From contig JBANSL010000006.1 of NCBI GenBank assembly GCA_037127255.1, positions 87,530,107 through 87,594,106 on the forward strand: 64,000 bases of DNA. Direction: 5' to 3'. Shown in pieces: positions 11,234-24,275 of this stretch; within the stretch, counting starts at the first letter, position 1, and the number at the start of each line of letters is the position of its first letter. A program made the position numbers and the translations under genes. A model generated the notes under the pieces. It was not told the DNA's origin. It saw nothing but the letters and a program-made list of their open reading frames with translations, and did not search any database. The stretch comes from Persicaria tinctoria. Taxonomy: Eukaryota; Streptophyta; Magnoliopsida; Caryophyllales; Polygonaceae.

Positions 11234-13417
11234 CACTACTAGAAACATGTTAATAGACATCACATCTTTTATATCAATTAGAAAAACGCATGATGTTAAA
11301 AATATTTAAAACATCAATTTAAAAATTGCCGATGTTATTGAGATTAGATACATCGACTTCACATTATGGACAATGTTAAAAAATCATTTTAAAAAAAATT
11401 CAGAAGCGCGTAGAATATACTTAGCTGAAATTTTAAGCGGTAAAATGGCACAACTCTGAAATACTTAAACAAAAAAAAAGAGATATTTAAATTGTTGAAG
11501 AGAAAAGGACCCAAATTCCAACAGTTAACCAAAAATCCCCGAAACCCTACATTCCTTTATCGATCAAATTGGATCTCAGACCAAAATCCCTAAAAATCGA
11601 TCCCCAAAGCCCCATCTGTTCTTGGCGATTTCGGCGATTAAGGAACCCTAGCTTTCGTCCCACTAATACGATCTCTGGCACCCCATTTCGTCATCTTCTC
11701 TGACTAGTCGTCTCTTTTCTCCCCTCCGACTGGTCGTGTATCAGTTGGCGTCGAACTGTGGGCTCACCATCATCTTCTTCGGTTGGTCATCTCCTTTCTC
11801 TCTTCTACCCCTCCACCGCCTCGAACCCATCCCTCCAAATCCTAAAACCCAAATCTCCTATTCATTTCGAGATCTCTCTCTGACTCTTTCCGCCTCTCAT
11901 CTGTCATCTCTATCTCTCATGTTTCAAGCCAAAGCCATTTGCTGCCTGCTGCCATCCGATGCCGACGCCAAGAGCCTGACAACTTCCTTGCTTTCATTGG
12001 AACTAGAACAAAGACAACCTAGAAGCCATCGCGTATGCAGCCTCGAAAGGTAATTACTATTCTCCTCTATTTTAGTTGTATATATGAGTTAGAAAGAAGA
12101 CAACCTAGAACTAGAACGAAGGCAACTTAGAAGCCATCACCTATGAAACCTAGAGTTTACATTTTGTAGGTTTCTAATTTGAATTTAGGGTTGACATAGG
12201 TGTCGAATTAGGGGTTTTCTTCTCCTCTTCTTGCATATACAATTTATTTATTTAGTTCATTTATTTAACTTCAAATTTTCTAGAATTAGGGGTTTTCTTC
12301 TCCTCTTCTTGCATATACAATTTATTTATTTAGTTCATTTATTTAACTTCAAATTTTCTAGAATTCGACAGTATAAATTAGATAGAAGCAAACAAAAGTT
12401 ATTTTCTATTATTATTATTTAGAACAATGTTGTGAAATTAGGGGTTTTCTCCACCTCTTTGTGTAGTTGATAAATGACTTGCTAGATCCAATAGGCCAGA
12501 ATTTGCGTGTTAGAAAAGATGTGTATTTTTTTCTATTACTCGGAGGATTAATTTTATTTACTGGTCTGTTATGTTATTATATATAGCATTAAGAAGACAC
12601 AAAACGCTGAAGGTGTGCAACCAAAAGTAGTTGTAGGATCTGTGAATGATGCCTTTGTTGCTCTTATACTGAATGACTCTCACTCACAATCCACATAACC
12701 GGGTGCGATCTTTAATTAGTTGTGAAAAGTCCGTTTCCAATCTTCAGTCTCTTTGTATGTAATATTATTCTCAATTATAAACTATCTACTTAATTGAATA
12801 AAGGCGCTTTCTTCAATTAATGCAAAGAGCGACCTTGAAGTGGCAGTAGAACTAGAACATGTCAAATGCTTATATATAGCTCAGGAAAAAACAAAGCAGC
12901 CTTTATCTCTTGTATAATGAGTTGGTAAACCAATGAAGTGACTGTTTTGTTTGCTTTGACTATAGGTAGTTTGGGGTGATATCTCAATATATGGTTGATG
13001 TAGAGAGGTGGCTTTTGGCTAATGCTATTAATGCTTTTAAGGTATCTTGATATCAAATTAAGTAAAATATAAAAGCATCATGATTCATTAAAAGACATTC
13101 GAAATAATTAATTTGTGTTTAATTTTCAAACCTTCATAACTTTTTACTCGGTTATCGGATTCAGGCTTATAATATATCAAAACGAAGCTATCGACGAGTA
13201 GAACAAATATAGGTAATTTGTCGGATGAAAGGGGGACGAATGCTCCTGATTGCCCCCGCCTAGCTCCGCCTCTATATTAGTCCTCGAAACAAAATTTTAA
13301 TATAAACATCCAATATTGATACTAATGCGAGTCCTTCTAACCTATCTCCAAAATCTTTTAGAAACAACTTCTCGATTTGCTTAGGGTAAGGGTGCTTATA
13401 TATCAGCCCCCTTGATC
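11234..13417. mobile_element. CACTA terminus with captured gene leader; second end not found
   Basis: CACTACTAGAAACATGTTAA begins at 11234, followed by sub-terminal repeats of the 'gatgtta/acatc' type like those of the CACTA element at 1832. At 11500-12060 follows a leader-like segment (CT-rich, 'gaaaccctac', 'aaaatccctaaaaatcgatc') with a plus-strand open frame 11736-12053, ending near a 'ggtaattac' donor-like site; it looks like a captured 5' UTR and first exon. No inverted 3' terminus was found before the foldback element at 13418, so the element is truncated or its other end has diverged. Near 13235-13270 'ccccgcctagctccgcctct' resembles a hAT-type end. Boundaries right of about 12.5 kb are unresolved. 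Confidence 0.5.
12205..12360. repeat. Two tandem 78-bp units
   Basis: The unit starting 'gaattaggggttttcttctc' at 12205 is repeated without visible change from 12283 to 12360. A shorter diverged echo ('gaaattaggggttttctcca') follows at 12434. The identity indicates a recent tandem duplication. Confidence 0.9.
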
Positions 13418-16400
13418 CACTGCTAGAAGGCGTCGCTATTACCCCGGATTTAGTTACTAAAATAACATCAAAAGTGACCTCGAAAACGGTTACCCTCGGA
13501 GATGGCCTCGAAGTTAACCTCGAAAATAAATCCGACCCAATAAACATGAGGCTAACTTTGGCCTCGGAAAATTAGCCTCGAAATTATTTTTCGACATTAT
13601 ATAGCCTCGATTCTAGCCTTGCATATTTTTCGATTCCAAGTCCGGTGCAAGATGTTTGACCAGTTTTGGCATCCAAAAATCTCGAGGTTACATTTGACGG
13701 TAGGATGCCTTCCAACCAATGGGAAAAAGTGAAAAATTAGCCTCAAATTTTACTATCATAATTATTTAATTTTTAATGACCTCGAATTTTTACCCAAAAA
13801 ATCTTGAAAGTTTATTTTCATACTATTTTTTATTTTTGGTAAGCAGTTTAATTTGATACTATAAAATGAAGAATTACAATAAGAATTAAGAATATATATA
13901 ATGCAATTATTAATTCACAAATATAATACATAAATATAATACGGAGTACATTAATTAAAATAATTAAAATACATAATCTCTATATTTGAATACAATAATA
14001 TACTCCGTATGAGTAACCTAATACTCCGTTATCCAATAATACACTATATCTTGTACTCCATAATACAATACGGAGTAACACAAAACCCTCTGTCCTGCTC
14101 TTCGTCCAGACCAGACCCCCTCCAATGGTGATTCCGACGACGCCCCTTTTGAAAGATGAGCTCTATAACGTCATCTCCACTATCCGCGATAAACTATACA
14201 GGTCAAGAGTAGAAATCACTCAAACCAGCAGAATCAAAAAATAAGTGACATAAAAATTGACCCACAATAAGGTAAGGAGCAAATTGACAAAGTAACTCCG
14301 AAATCATCCCTAAATCGGTGAAAAAGAAGCATAAAAAGGGGATTTTTAACACTAAAATTTATCAACAAATTACGGAGGCCTACCTATGTGATTCGAGGAT
14401 AGTTGGGGCTTTTGTTCGAATATCTGATGCAAGCGGCCATATATCCAGAAAATTGCGAAAGAGAGAGGTTGGAGACGACGAGGAAACGAATTGAAGAACT
14501 CCGACATATGACGAGCAAGGGGCTTGTTTGAATCTCATATGGAAGGGGCTTTTGCGATAAACGACGACCTTCGACCTTCGTTTAATGCTACTGGTTCTCT
14601 GATGAAGAAACGTAGAGAGAGGTGAGAGGGAGCAGAGAGACGTCAGTGCTGGGAAAGAAGGCCTAGGTTTTTTTTAAGAAGCTGGTGTGGTGTGAATCCT
14701 CCTATAAAAATATCTCCTTTCTCTCTTTTACTTTAATTTTGACTTCCTTCCTAAAAAATTTCATTCTTTTCGAATTCCCGCCTAAAATCGTGCTTATATT
14801 CTACTCTGTACTCCAAGTAGTACAATAATTTTTACTAATACGGAGTACCTTTTATTTCTTAAATCTATTTTCTTTAATTAAATTTTTATTAAAATTTGAA
14901 AGAGAACAAAAATCATATGTCAATATATAGCGGTGCTGAATTTTTTTATAAAAAAAATACATTTCAATCTATTTATATACATAAATTATACACTATTATG
15001 ACAAAAACTTGTATTACTCAGTTTATTTTATAATCCATTTATTTATTATATTTTGTGTGATCAAATTACTTTTCTTAATATATTAAATTTGTTATTTTGC
15101 ATCCCAAACAAAAAGGTGAGAGTAGTTGAAAACATCTTATATAACCAAAATTATGTTTATACATCTTATATGACCAAAATTATGTTTATACATTTTTATC
15201 AGTTGAAAACATATTTAATTTTAAAATTGTTAATAAATTTTACCAAGACGACTAATCTCATAGAGTTGGGATTGTATTTTGATAGTAATAGTGCTTATTG
15301 TCCTCAAATTTTCCCTAATATTTGACATCAAATTAACTCTAAAAATCTTGCATAGCCTCAAAACAAAGAACTCGAGGGTATATTCGATGTCAGTAGCTAC
15401 AAATATACCCTTAAGTTCTTACTTTCGAGGCTATTAACCATTTTTTCTCACGCATTTAATTTTTCTTCCAGTTTTTTTAATAATTTTATTTCAAGTTGTT
15501 GTTTTGCTATTCGAACAACCTAGATATGTTTCTTTATTTTTTTTTTAATTTTAATTCAAGTTGTTGTTTTGCAATTCGAACAACCTAGATATACTAGCTT
15601 ATTGTTTTGCAATGCGGATGGCGAAAAATAAATGTGGATGAGAAAGCACAGGTTGTTCGAATAAGCCCCAAACTATCCTCGAATCACATAGGTAGGACTC
15701 CTTAATTTGTTGATAAATTTTAGTGTTCACAATCCCCTTTTTATGCTTCTTTTTCCCCGATTCAGGGAGGATTTCGGAGTTGCTTTGTCAATTTGCTCCT
15801 TACCTTATTGTGGGTCAATTTTTATGTCACTTATTTGTTGATTTTGCTGGTTTGAGTGATTTCTACTCTTGACCTGTATAGTTTGTCGCGGATAGTGGAG
15901 ATGACGATATAGAGCTCATCTTTCAAAAGGGGCATCGTCAGAATCCCCATTGGAGGGGATCTGGTCTGGACGAAGAGGCAGGACAGAGCGTTTTGTGTTA
16001 CTCCGTATTGTATTATGGAGTACAAGATGTACTGCATTATTGGATCACGGAGTATTAGGTTACTCATACGGAGTATATTATTCTATTCAAATATAGAGAT
16101 TATGTATTTTAATTATTTTAATTAATGTACTCCGTATTATATTTATGTATTATATTTGTGAATTAATAATTGCATTAAATATATTCTTAATTCTTACTGT
16201 AATTCTTCATTTTATAGTATCAAATTTAAATACTTACCAAAAATAAAAAATAGTATCAAATTAAACTTTCAAGATTTTGTGGGTAAAAATTCGAGGTCAT
16301 TAAAAATTAAATAATTATGATAGTAAAATTTGCGGCTAATTCTTCACTTTTTCCCATTGGTTGAAGGCATCCTACCGTCAAATGTAACCTCAAAATTTTT

Positions 16401-16620
16401 GGATGCCAAAACTGGTCAAACATCTTGCATCGGACTTGGAATCGAAAAATATGCAAGGCTAGAATCGAGGCTATATAGTGTCGAAAAATAATTTCGAGGC
16501 TAATTTTCCGAGGCCAAAGTTAGCTTCGAGGCCATCTCCGAGGGTAACCGTTTTCGAGGTCACTTTTGGTGTTATTTTAGTAACTAAATTCGTGGCAATA
16601 ACGACGCTTTCTAGCAGTGG
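13418..16620. mobile_element. Foldback element with ~1 kb inverted arms (CACTG termini)
   Basis: The left end reads CACTGCTAGAAGGCGTCG and the reverse complement of the right end CACTGCTAGAAAGCGTCG. The arms remain alignable inward to about 14428 on the left and 15653 on the right ('cctatgtgattcgaggatag' and its complement), with a spacer of about 1.2 kb. The left arm has an extra ~40 bp near 13510-13550. Each arm carries the same small open frame (plus 14126-14245; minus partner 15831-15950 region), encoding PLLKDELY, then VISTIRDKLYRSRVEIT, probably a captured exon present twice because of the inversion. No matching target duplication is visible. The ends resemble CACTA-type termini with G for A, but the superfamily is uncertain. 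A transcript across it would fold into a very long hairpin. Confidence 0.72.
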
Positions 16621-16709
16621 AGTTAATTAATTTTTAACATAAATATTTAACCTCATATCTTAATGAGTTGTAAAACTTATCATTTTATTAAGAGTATTTT
16701 ACCTTGAGT

Positions 16710-18455
16710 TACTATGCAAAATAATTTTTTTTTGATAAGGAAATAATTCGAGTCCAGACCGGCCCGGACCTCAAGAAGCCAACAAAGTCGGGAGACGACA
16801 AGCCGTCTAAACATACAACATAGCAAAAGAAATACAACAGAAAACAAACACCTAATACAACAAAAGAACTACACAAAACGAACCCGAAAAACCCTAAACC
16901 CTAAGCAAACAAGCGGACACAGCAACGGGAAGATGGAGACCTGACGTGGTGAAGTGGATAGCGAGCGCATGGGACAGCACAGCTGACACGATGTCTCGCC
17001 GCCGGAAAGACAGAAAGCAGAAATCCATGTAGGGTAAAGACGACTCCTTGGGAAGTGTGGATCACACGACGTTCCCTCCACCTAGATGAAGGATCTTCGG
17101 AGACCACAAACACCACCAACACGATCACTTCGATCAACCAAGGCCGCAGAACTGCTCCTCAACCGAAACTAACCACGAACCAACAAACAGAACTCCAACC
17201 AACCCGAGAAAATGAAGCACGACCGCGAAAGGGCAAAGAGCGCAAGAGGATTCCAGATTTAATTACAATTTACCACTACGTACATTTATTATAATTTAAT
17301 TATATTTTTTCCATGAGTAGAAAAAGAACTTGATTCCAAGGGCTGTTAAGCAGGGAACCGGAGAGCAATGCAAGACAAGTTGCCAGACCAAAGGCGGTCG
17401 GCGACACGACTGCACAACACCAAGCCGGAGCCACCACAGCCCGGGCCGACCAGGCCGAGGCAAGCCGAGACCACCACCGGCAGGACCACTAGGCCGAAAC
17501 TGTCCGGAAATCGAGTCGAAAAGATCGATAAGAAATCCGAAACAAGCCTCGCCAAGCAGCCCAAGCCAACGAAGAGGAGACAGTGACCACCGAAAGGTCG
17601 TGCGACCCGCCAGCGGAGCACCACCGGCCAGCAAGGACACGAGCGAGGTAGGGAAGACGATGGTGAAGATCAGACAGCCCAATCGAGGCAAAACGGAGGA
17701 GATACGAAATCAATTAGAAGTTAGAAGTTAAGGAGGCGTGCCAGAGAACGGTGATGAAGGTGCAGAGCACCACCAACGCAGACGATGGCATGGACTCGGA
17801 GGACGGCGGTGAGCGGCACCGTTCGCAACACCGACGCAGCACAGCCGAGGAGAAATTTGGGGCTGCAGGTGTTGAGTCGGATTGAGGCAGGAAGGGGGGG
17901 ACGCCAACCCAGACGAAAGCGACCGGAGTCAAGATAAGGCGGTCGAAGGCGGATTAGGGCCGCCGAGGCTAGATTGGGTCGGTCGAAACCGGAGATTGTC
18001 TGAGAGACTGATTCTTAAGGGTTTGTGGGGCTCTCAAACGAGAGATAGTTTTGGATCGGCCAAGGAAAACCAGAGCGGACCTGAGACCCAAGCTCAGAAA
18101 TTAGAGCGGATCCGCGGAGCGAGACCAGCGGGAGGACTGCTGGCCACAAAACGCCAGGCGGCCAGCCGCGGGGAGTACAACGCCATAACCAAGGGAAGGT
18201 AGGAGGCGGAGAGGGAGAGACCTCCGAAGAGGTGATTTTCGGCCTCCGAAGAGGTGGTAATAGGCCTCCGAAGAGGTGTTGATGGCCTCCGAAGAGGTGT
18301 TATGGCCTCAGAAGAGGTGGTAGTGGACCTCCGAAGAGGTGTTGATGGCCTCCGAGGAGGTGGTCGATGACGGACCACGGTTTGTTATTCAGCCCCAGTT
18401 GGGGTTTTTTCAAACGAGAGCGTTTTTAGTGTTTGTTCCTACTATGCAAAATAAT
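16710..18455 (-). mobile_element. LINE-like retrotransposon insertion with 16-bp target duplication
   Basis: 'tactatgcaaaataat' occurs at 16710-16725 and again at 18440-18455, flanking the insert. On the minus strand the insert ends in a poly(A) run (plus-strand T run at 16726) preceded by 'aattatttccttatc' and a 3'-UTR-like segment with 'gttggcttcttgaggtccgg'. The 5' side begins 'aaacactaaaaacgctctcg', like a plant LINE leader. No reverse transcriptase or endonuclease frame is present, so it is an internally deleted or non-autonomous derivative of about 1.7 kb. The GC-rich open frames on both strands at 17296-17731 look like composition artefacts. Confidence 0.7.
18220..18365. repeat. ~27-bp minisatellite 'cctccgaagaggtg'
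   Basis: About six diverged units of 'ggcctccgaagaggtgnt' with spacing near 23-27 bp lie close to the 5' end (minus strand) of the LINE-like insert. Confidence 0.8.
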
Positions 18456-19267
18456 ACCGTAATAATAATATAATAATATCAACTTGTGGATTTAATTTTA
18501 AATAAAGAATATATAATAAAAATCTTATCAATATAATAAAACTCTTTCCCAATATCTACATTGATATTGAATAAAAAAAATGCATTTTTTAACAAGAGAC
18601 CAAATATAATAAAACTCTTACCCAATATCTCTGTGGCGGGTTCTGGGGCGATTCGCTTACGTGTCGTACTCTAGTGCAATCTGACCCGGATCTTTGACAT
18701 GTCGATTAATGATATCCAATATATTTAAGCCACGACAGACGATTATATCATCTATTTATACACGTGTCGTCATATGTGTCTATTTCAGTTGAAGATTAAA
18801 TTTAATTTTTAATATAAATAGTCATCCTATCTTAAGTAGATACAAAACCTATGATTTTTAATATAAGTATTTAAATTCATATCTTAGTTATTTACAAAAT
18901 CTATCATTTGAATATAATTATGACTACACAATTTAAGATAGTATAGAGATAATATACTTGAATAATATTTATATTGAGATTCTTTATCTTAATACGAATT
19001 TGGAATGTATTCGTTAATGGAATTATTGAAAGACAATTTTTCTATTTCACGTTAATATGGATAGGTATAACATACATTATAGACAAATCTAATAAAATAA
19101 ATTAATATATTTATATTGAGATTCTTTATCACGTCAGTATACCAAAAACATATATGGATTTTAATTAAATTGAGCTATAACATTCTAATAATTATTTATT
19201 CAATATATATATATAAGGTTTATAATTATTTTTCATTAAATAAACTTAATATATACTAAATGAAACC

Positions 19268-19299
<32 letters not shown>

Positions 19300-19300
19300 T
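18456..19300. other. AT-rich intergenic DNA with (TA)n
   Basis: No gene is seen. The sequence is dominated by A/T with a pure TA run at about 19272-19299. Two similar words 'aataaaactcttwcccaatatct' at 18534 and 18604 hint at a short local duplication. Confidence 0.6.
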
Positions 19301-19587
19301 GAACAATAGCTTAGAATAATATTTTTAGGGCTATTTGCAAAACTAACCTAAATATCCGGTTGGATTGCGGGGTTAACCCCAAAAAAAAAATTGCAAAGTA
19401 ACTGGTTTCTCACAGCCTGCAACCGGTTGGAGAGAGAAAAGCGCGCAACAGTGAGAGAGGAAGGGAAGGATGAGGGAAGACGCCGTCGTTGGAGGCGGGG
19501 TTCGCAGCTCTAGGCGATAGGCCTCCGGGCTCGACGGGAGGGCTTGAGTGCAGTCATCTTGGTCCTTCTTCCTCCCATTCGTCTCCC

Positions 19588-19710
19588 ATGGCGGCCCCAA
19601 ACCCGGATGCCATTGTTGCAGTCGATCCTGTCGCTAGGAAATATCTCCAGATCTGGCAGATTTTGAGGCTAGTGGTGCACGACCCCTACGAAATTGAAGG
19701 CAATTGCTAA
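19588..19710 (+). pseudogene. Captured first-exon-like fragment in MULE 2
   Basis: ATG 19588 opens a frame encoding MAAPNPDAIVAVDPVARKY, then LQIWQILRLVVHDPY, ending at TAA 19708-19710. A GC-rich leader lies upstream and T-rich intron-like sequence downstream (19760-20450). The composition fits a host exon rather than random sequence, but I do not recognise the protein. Confidence 0.4.
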
Positions 19711-21210
19711 AGTCGATAGAGGCAGCTATGAGTCAAAGGCAGTTGCTGATCGATTGTAAGTGAAAATTCTAGGGTTAAGGTTTTGGCATCTCCTTGATTT
19801 TCCATCTAGTAAAATAGGGTTTTGATTCCTGCGTCTTGATGGTCCTGGACTTCAATTTTCAGCCACAATTTTGATTTCTTGCTTTGGGATGACAGGATAA
19901 GAGCTTTAGTGCTTTACTTTCATACTCAAAACTCCCCCAGCATCAGTTCTCCTTCTTAAAGCTGCAGGTACTACTTAATCGCTCATCAGATTTTTCCAAT
20001 TTCGTTTCAATTGCTACCAAAGCTATGTTAATATAAGTTCATGTCATGTATCCAGGATTTGAATGACATGTTAATATAAGTTCATGTCATGTATGCAAGA
20101 TTTCCTTTGAACGATCTGGTGTACCAAAGCTATGTTTTGATATGTACAAACTATGCTGCATTTTATTGTAATGGCTGTCAATTAGTGCCCTTGAACCTTG
20201 ATATAGATAACATCTTTTATTCATAAATATTTATAGCAAGAGTGAAACTTCTGTACAAGTTCCATATTGAAGATAACTGTGCAACTATCACCACACATTT
20301 TCTTTTAATGGGTGTTTTCGGCACCTGAACTGGCATGGTAATTTCTTTTGGTGGATCAATCAGTGTATTCTTGAGCATTGTAACATTGCTAGTTTGTTGA
20401 TGTTGTCAATGTTGTGCACGGTTGATGTTGTCAATGTTGTTGCTGTTACACTGGACAAGGGGTGGGGAGGACATCTCGCAAGATCATGGAGTTGCTAGCA
20501 AGGCATAACATCTGATGAACAATTGGGGGTTGCAATGTGACTAATGAAGCTACTGTTTATGCTAGCACTGCAATGATTGATCAGTGCTTTATCTATTTGC
20601 CTTTGATATGGTCTAAACCAACACAAGAATAGTGTAGCCTGAACCAACCTCGCAAGAATACGAGATCAATTGCAGTATACGGATATCGATCACGGAGATT
20701 ATATATGTATCAATTGTTGTCTACAACTAATAGGCTAAGCCAAGAAAGAGGGGTCTGATTTTAAACTAAACTAAGAAAAACAAGCAAAGATTATGAAGAA
20801 AATATATATGAGAAGTAATTCCAGGGTTAAGGTTTCCGACGACAATGCCACAAAGAATTCAACCCGATGTTCACTCGAACTTCGACTCCTTAATATGTCA
20901 AATTGAAGGTAAATTATCTAAAGTCATCACTACTCAGCTGTCGCATGTTGTAGTAATTGTGTCTAAATTAACCAAATCTATAACCTTTAAGCTCTTTATA
21001 GACCTTAGGAGAAAATCGATCAATTAAACTTTCGCTGTCGCGTTCCGCCTAACCGATTCACACCTAAGAATCTACGATAATTTATTAATCCTCAGGAGTC
21101 CTCAACAATTGTTTAAATGTCACAATAACAATTGTCAAGTTCTCAAGTTTAATCCTAGGGTTCCGATGAAACCAATTATCCTTTCGGGTTCATGAATTTC
21201 ATCTATTTAT

Positions 21211-24200
21211 TGTAACGGCCCAGGATTATGATTCCCGAGTTACGTTTCGAGGGATGAAACCCCTCGTTGGGATCTTGCGCCCCGAGTACAGGTTGAAGGT
21301 TTGAAATCGAAGATGTGTGGTTTAAAGTGGGATTTCGCACCCAAATCCGGAAGGTCCGTTGGAGACCCCGGGGTAAACCCCTGTACCTGCCCTAAGTCTA
21401 CAACGCGGGAAATTCTTTATCATGCAAAGGGCATAAGTTCTGAAAGTGATACAACCAGTGCCACGGCAGAGCCGGGTCAAAACAGAGTATAATTAGGGAA
21501 AAATCCCAAACGCGTGAATCTGGTGAAGTCGGGTTTCAACCACTCACTCTCCGCCATATGAATAGACCCCGTCATAACAGCACAAAATCAAGCAGTATAT
21601 CGGGTACCTCGGGCACCTGAAACTATACCACCAAGTCAGGCCAAGAGTCCGCCCGCGGGTCCTCTGACCGCGCTGAGGACATATAATACGCCTATACCTA
21701 GAATAAAGATGCCTTCATGCAGTACTGGAATATTAACCACACTATCATGTTCCTAACTCATATGTGCGGAATATTAAGTAAGGCCTTAACAAAGAATACC
21801 AAGTGGTATATCCCTCTTCTACCACCACCCCTCTTCCAGACAAGGTGGAGACTGGACAGTTCGATGCTATAATCATATCAAATCTCATCATCATATCATA
21901 TCTCATCATCATATCATATCTCATGCCCATCTCGTATCTCGTGATATATATAAATGACTCGAGGAGGACAACACCCGATGAAGCTGGGTTGCCCTATGAC
22001 CCTAGCAAGGACTCTAGGACACACAGATAACGGCCGTTCTGTATTCAAACGCATACAGAATAAGGATGCTCATTCGTAAATGCAAATCCTAAGCATGATA
22101 CTACATGACATGCTCTTATGCATATGCAACACCTACATACTATATGACACATCAGGCAGGAGGTACTGGTTACTGAGTAAGCCCCGGAGGTACTTACCTG
22201 GCCAGCAGATCAACAAAAGAAGAATCCAGCACACAGTAGTCACGATCACAGAGTATCACCTAAGTACAAAGTGGGATATACATAAGTGTACGTCTAACAA
22301 TTAAACACGCAAGCACATATCAATCAATGGGAGAAGTAACACATCGTAAATCCCATTGTAACATAAGTTCCATAAGGTCACATCGTTCTCCATAAACATC
22401 TAACCAATTCAGCATGTCCATACTCATTATATCCGCACATACTCCAACAGTTCATCAATATCATAAGTTATAATTTGTGTGATATAAAATCCTACTAACT
22501 CGCCATAACTATCCAACATTTAATCTCTAATAATAATCACCGAAAATTATGCTATTAGTCACACATATCAGAACACCATGCTAGTCAGCCACAAAACAAG
22601 TCAGACTCTCAAATTTAGATCCAAATCTGTTTCAAATCCGAGTTAGAGTCCCGACCCTTAAAAACACTCGCTAAATTCCTTTTCAATTTATTATCTTAAA
22701 CCACTTTCCAACTTTAAAATTCTTTTCCAAATTCCCTTTTTAATTCTTCAAGTCTAAATAATATATATGATATTTTAAATACCATTTATTAAACTCCTTT
22801 ATAAAATATTTCCAGATCTCCCTAAATCCAAACCATTTTTATTTAATAAACCAACCCTTATAATTTTCCCAAAATAATATTTTTAACTCTTAAAACCTCC
22901 AATAATATTATATATATAATACTTTTAATTCTGCTAATTAGTTAAATAAATAAACGGATAACCAAAACCAAATCAAACTTATTTAAATCCAATCGAACCG
23001 AACCGAACCCGTAACATAATCCCAACCCGGTTTAACAATTAAACCAAATAAATTATTAGAAGGTGGGCGCCATGGTGATGACTGGAGAGGCCCACACCTT
23101 CTTCTTCCCGTGTTCAAATGGAGAAGCTCCCGCCGGAGCTCGCGACCCACTCAGCGCCGCCGTTTGGCTCGCCCGCAGCGCTCCTCAGCTCCGCCCAGCT
23201 AGTCCGGCCAGCTCCCCTGGCTCTGCTTCGCTGCTCCAGGCTCTCGCTCCCGGCGTCCCTCGCAGCCAGCTCGCGGTCCCGCGCTCGCTCTCGCAGCTCA
23301 AGCTCGCCTCGCCGCCCTCGAGCTCGCCGGAGCTCTCGGGCTCGCCTCTCCTCTCCTACCCACCCCCGACTCTCTCTCTCTCTCTCTCGACCACTCGAGG
23401 ACAAGAATGAACCGAAATGAACCAAGGAAAGGAGGAAGGTTCGAAAGCTCACCGAGGGAGTTCGCGACTTCGGAGCTCTCGATCGTAGTTCTGGGCGTCG
23501 TCGGAGGCTCGCGATGGCTCGTCGGACCTGTGTCAGACATGGGTGAGCATGTTGGTAGGGCTCGAGGGTGGTTTGACTCGGAAACGAAGGAGAACGGCTT
23601 ACCGGAACGTTATATGCGCTCGAACAGGGGAGGCGATGGTTCGGTGGCTCGTCGGCGGCGTTGTCGGCTTCTGGGCGGCTCCTGGGTGCTCTTGGACATC
23701 GAAGGGGGTGGCTTGACCTGCTGCTCGTCGAGGAAATGCAGAGGTGGAGGCTGGAGGTACCGATTCTGGCCTTGGGAAAATAGAGGCACGGTGGAGGCAA
23801 TGGCATCGATGAGGGGGCTGATGGGGGGGACGGGAGCAGGTGGTGAGTGGCGTGAAGATGGGAGCAGAGATGGTGAATGATGGGGAATGGGATGGATGGT
23901 GACGGTGAATGGTGAATGACGGGGTAAGGGCTGACCTTTTAAGAGGTATGGTGAGGGAGTTGGTGAGGTTAGAGTGTGGAAATGGGTAACATTTACCCGG
24001 AAGTAAATTTCAAATACGCGAATTTTGAATCCCGAAATTAGTTTCTGAATGTTAGTTTTTCCGACTCTCGCTTTCTCGATCAATTAGATTTTTAAAATAG
24101 ACAATTATATCGTCATCTGATAATTATTTTCAATTTTCGAGGTAAAATTACGGGAATTATTTGTCAAATTTTATATTCCGGTTCGAATCCGCTAAACGAG

Positions 24201-24275
24201 CTTTTAATCCGATTTAAATTCATTTTTAATTACCTTTTTCCGAAAAATTAGGATTTGAAAATCCGAGCCTTTACA
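21211..24275 (-). repeat. 3' LTR of the 11.2-kb element
   Basis: On the plus strand it runs from TGTAACGGCCCAGG to CGAGCCTTTACA. It contains an ATC/TCAT-rich segment (21860-21960) and a GC-rich, CpG-rich block (about 23090-23880) that opens long frames on both strands in both LTR copies; these look compositional, not genic. A CT run lies at 23370-23388. Confidence 0.93.

Noticed and set aside
11006..13275. hAT element bounded by 'cagggccgg' (11006) and 'agctccgcctct' (13260)
   Set aside because: Both words resemble plant hAT ends but are not inverted copies of each other and no 8-bp target duplication was found.
13415..16623. 3-bp target duplication around the foldback element
   Set aside because: The flanks (atc/gag, or gat/agt if one base is shifted) do not match.
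16885..16905. Telomere-like 'accctaaaccctaa'
   Set aside because: Only two units; too short to call an interstitial telomere.
17296..17731. Overlapping 131- and 133-codon ORFs on opposite strands
   Set aside because: GC-rich composition opens several frames at once; no family motifs; they lie within the LINE-like insert.
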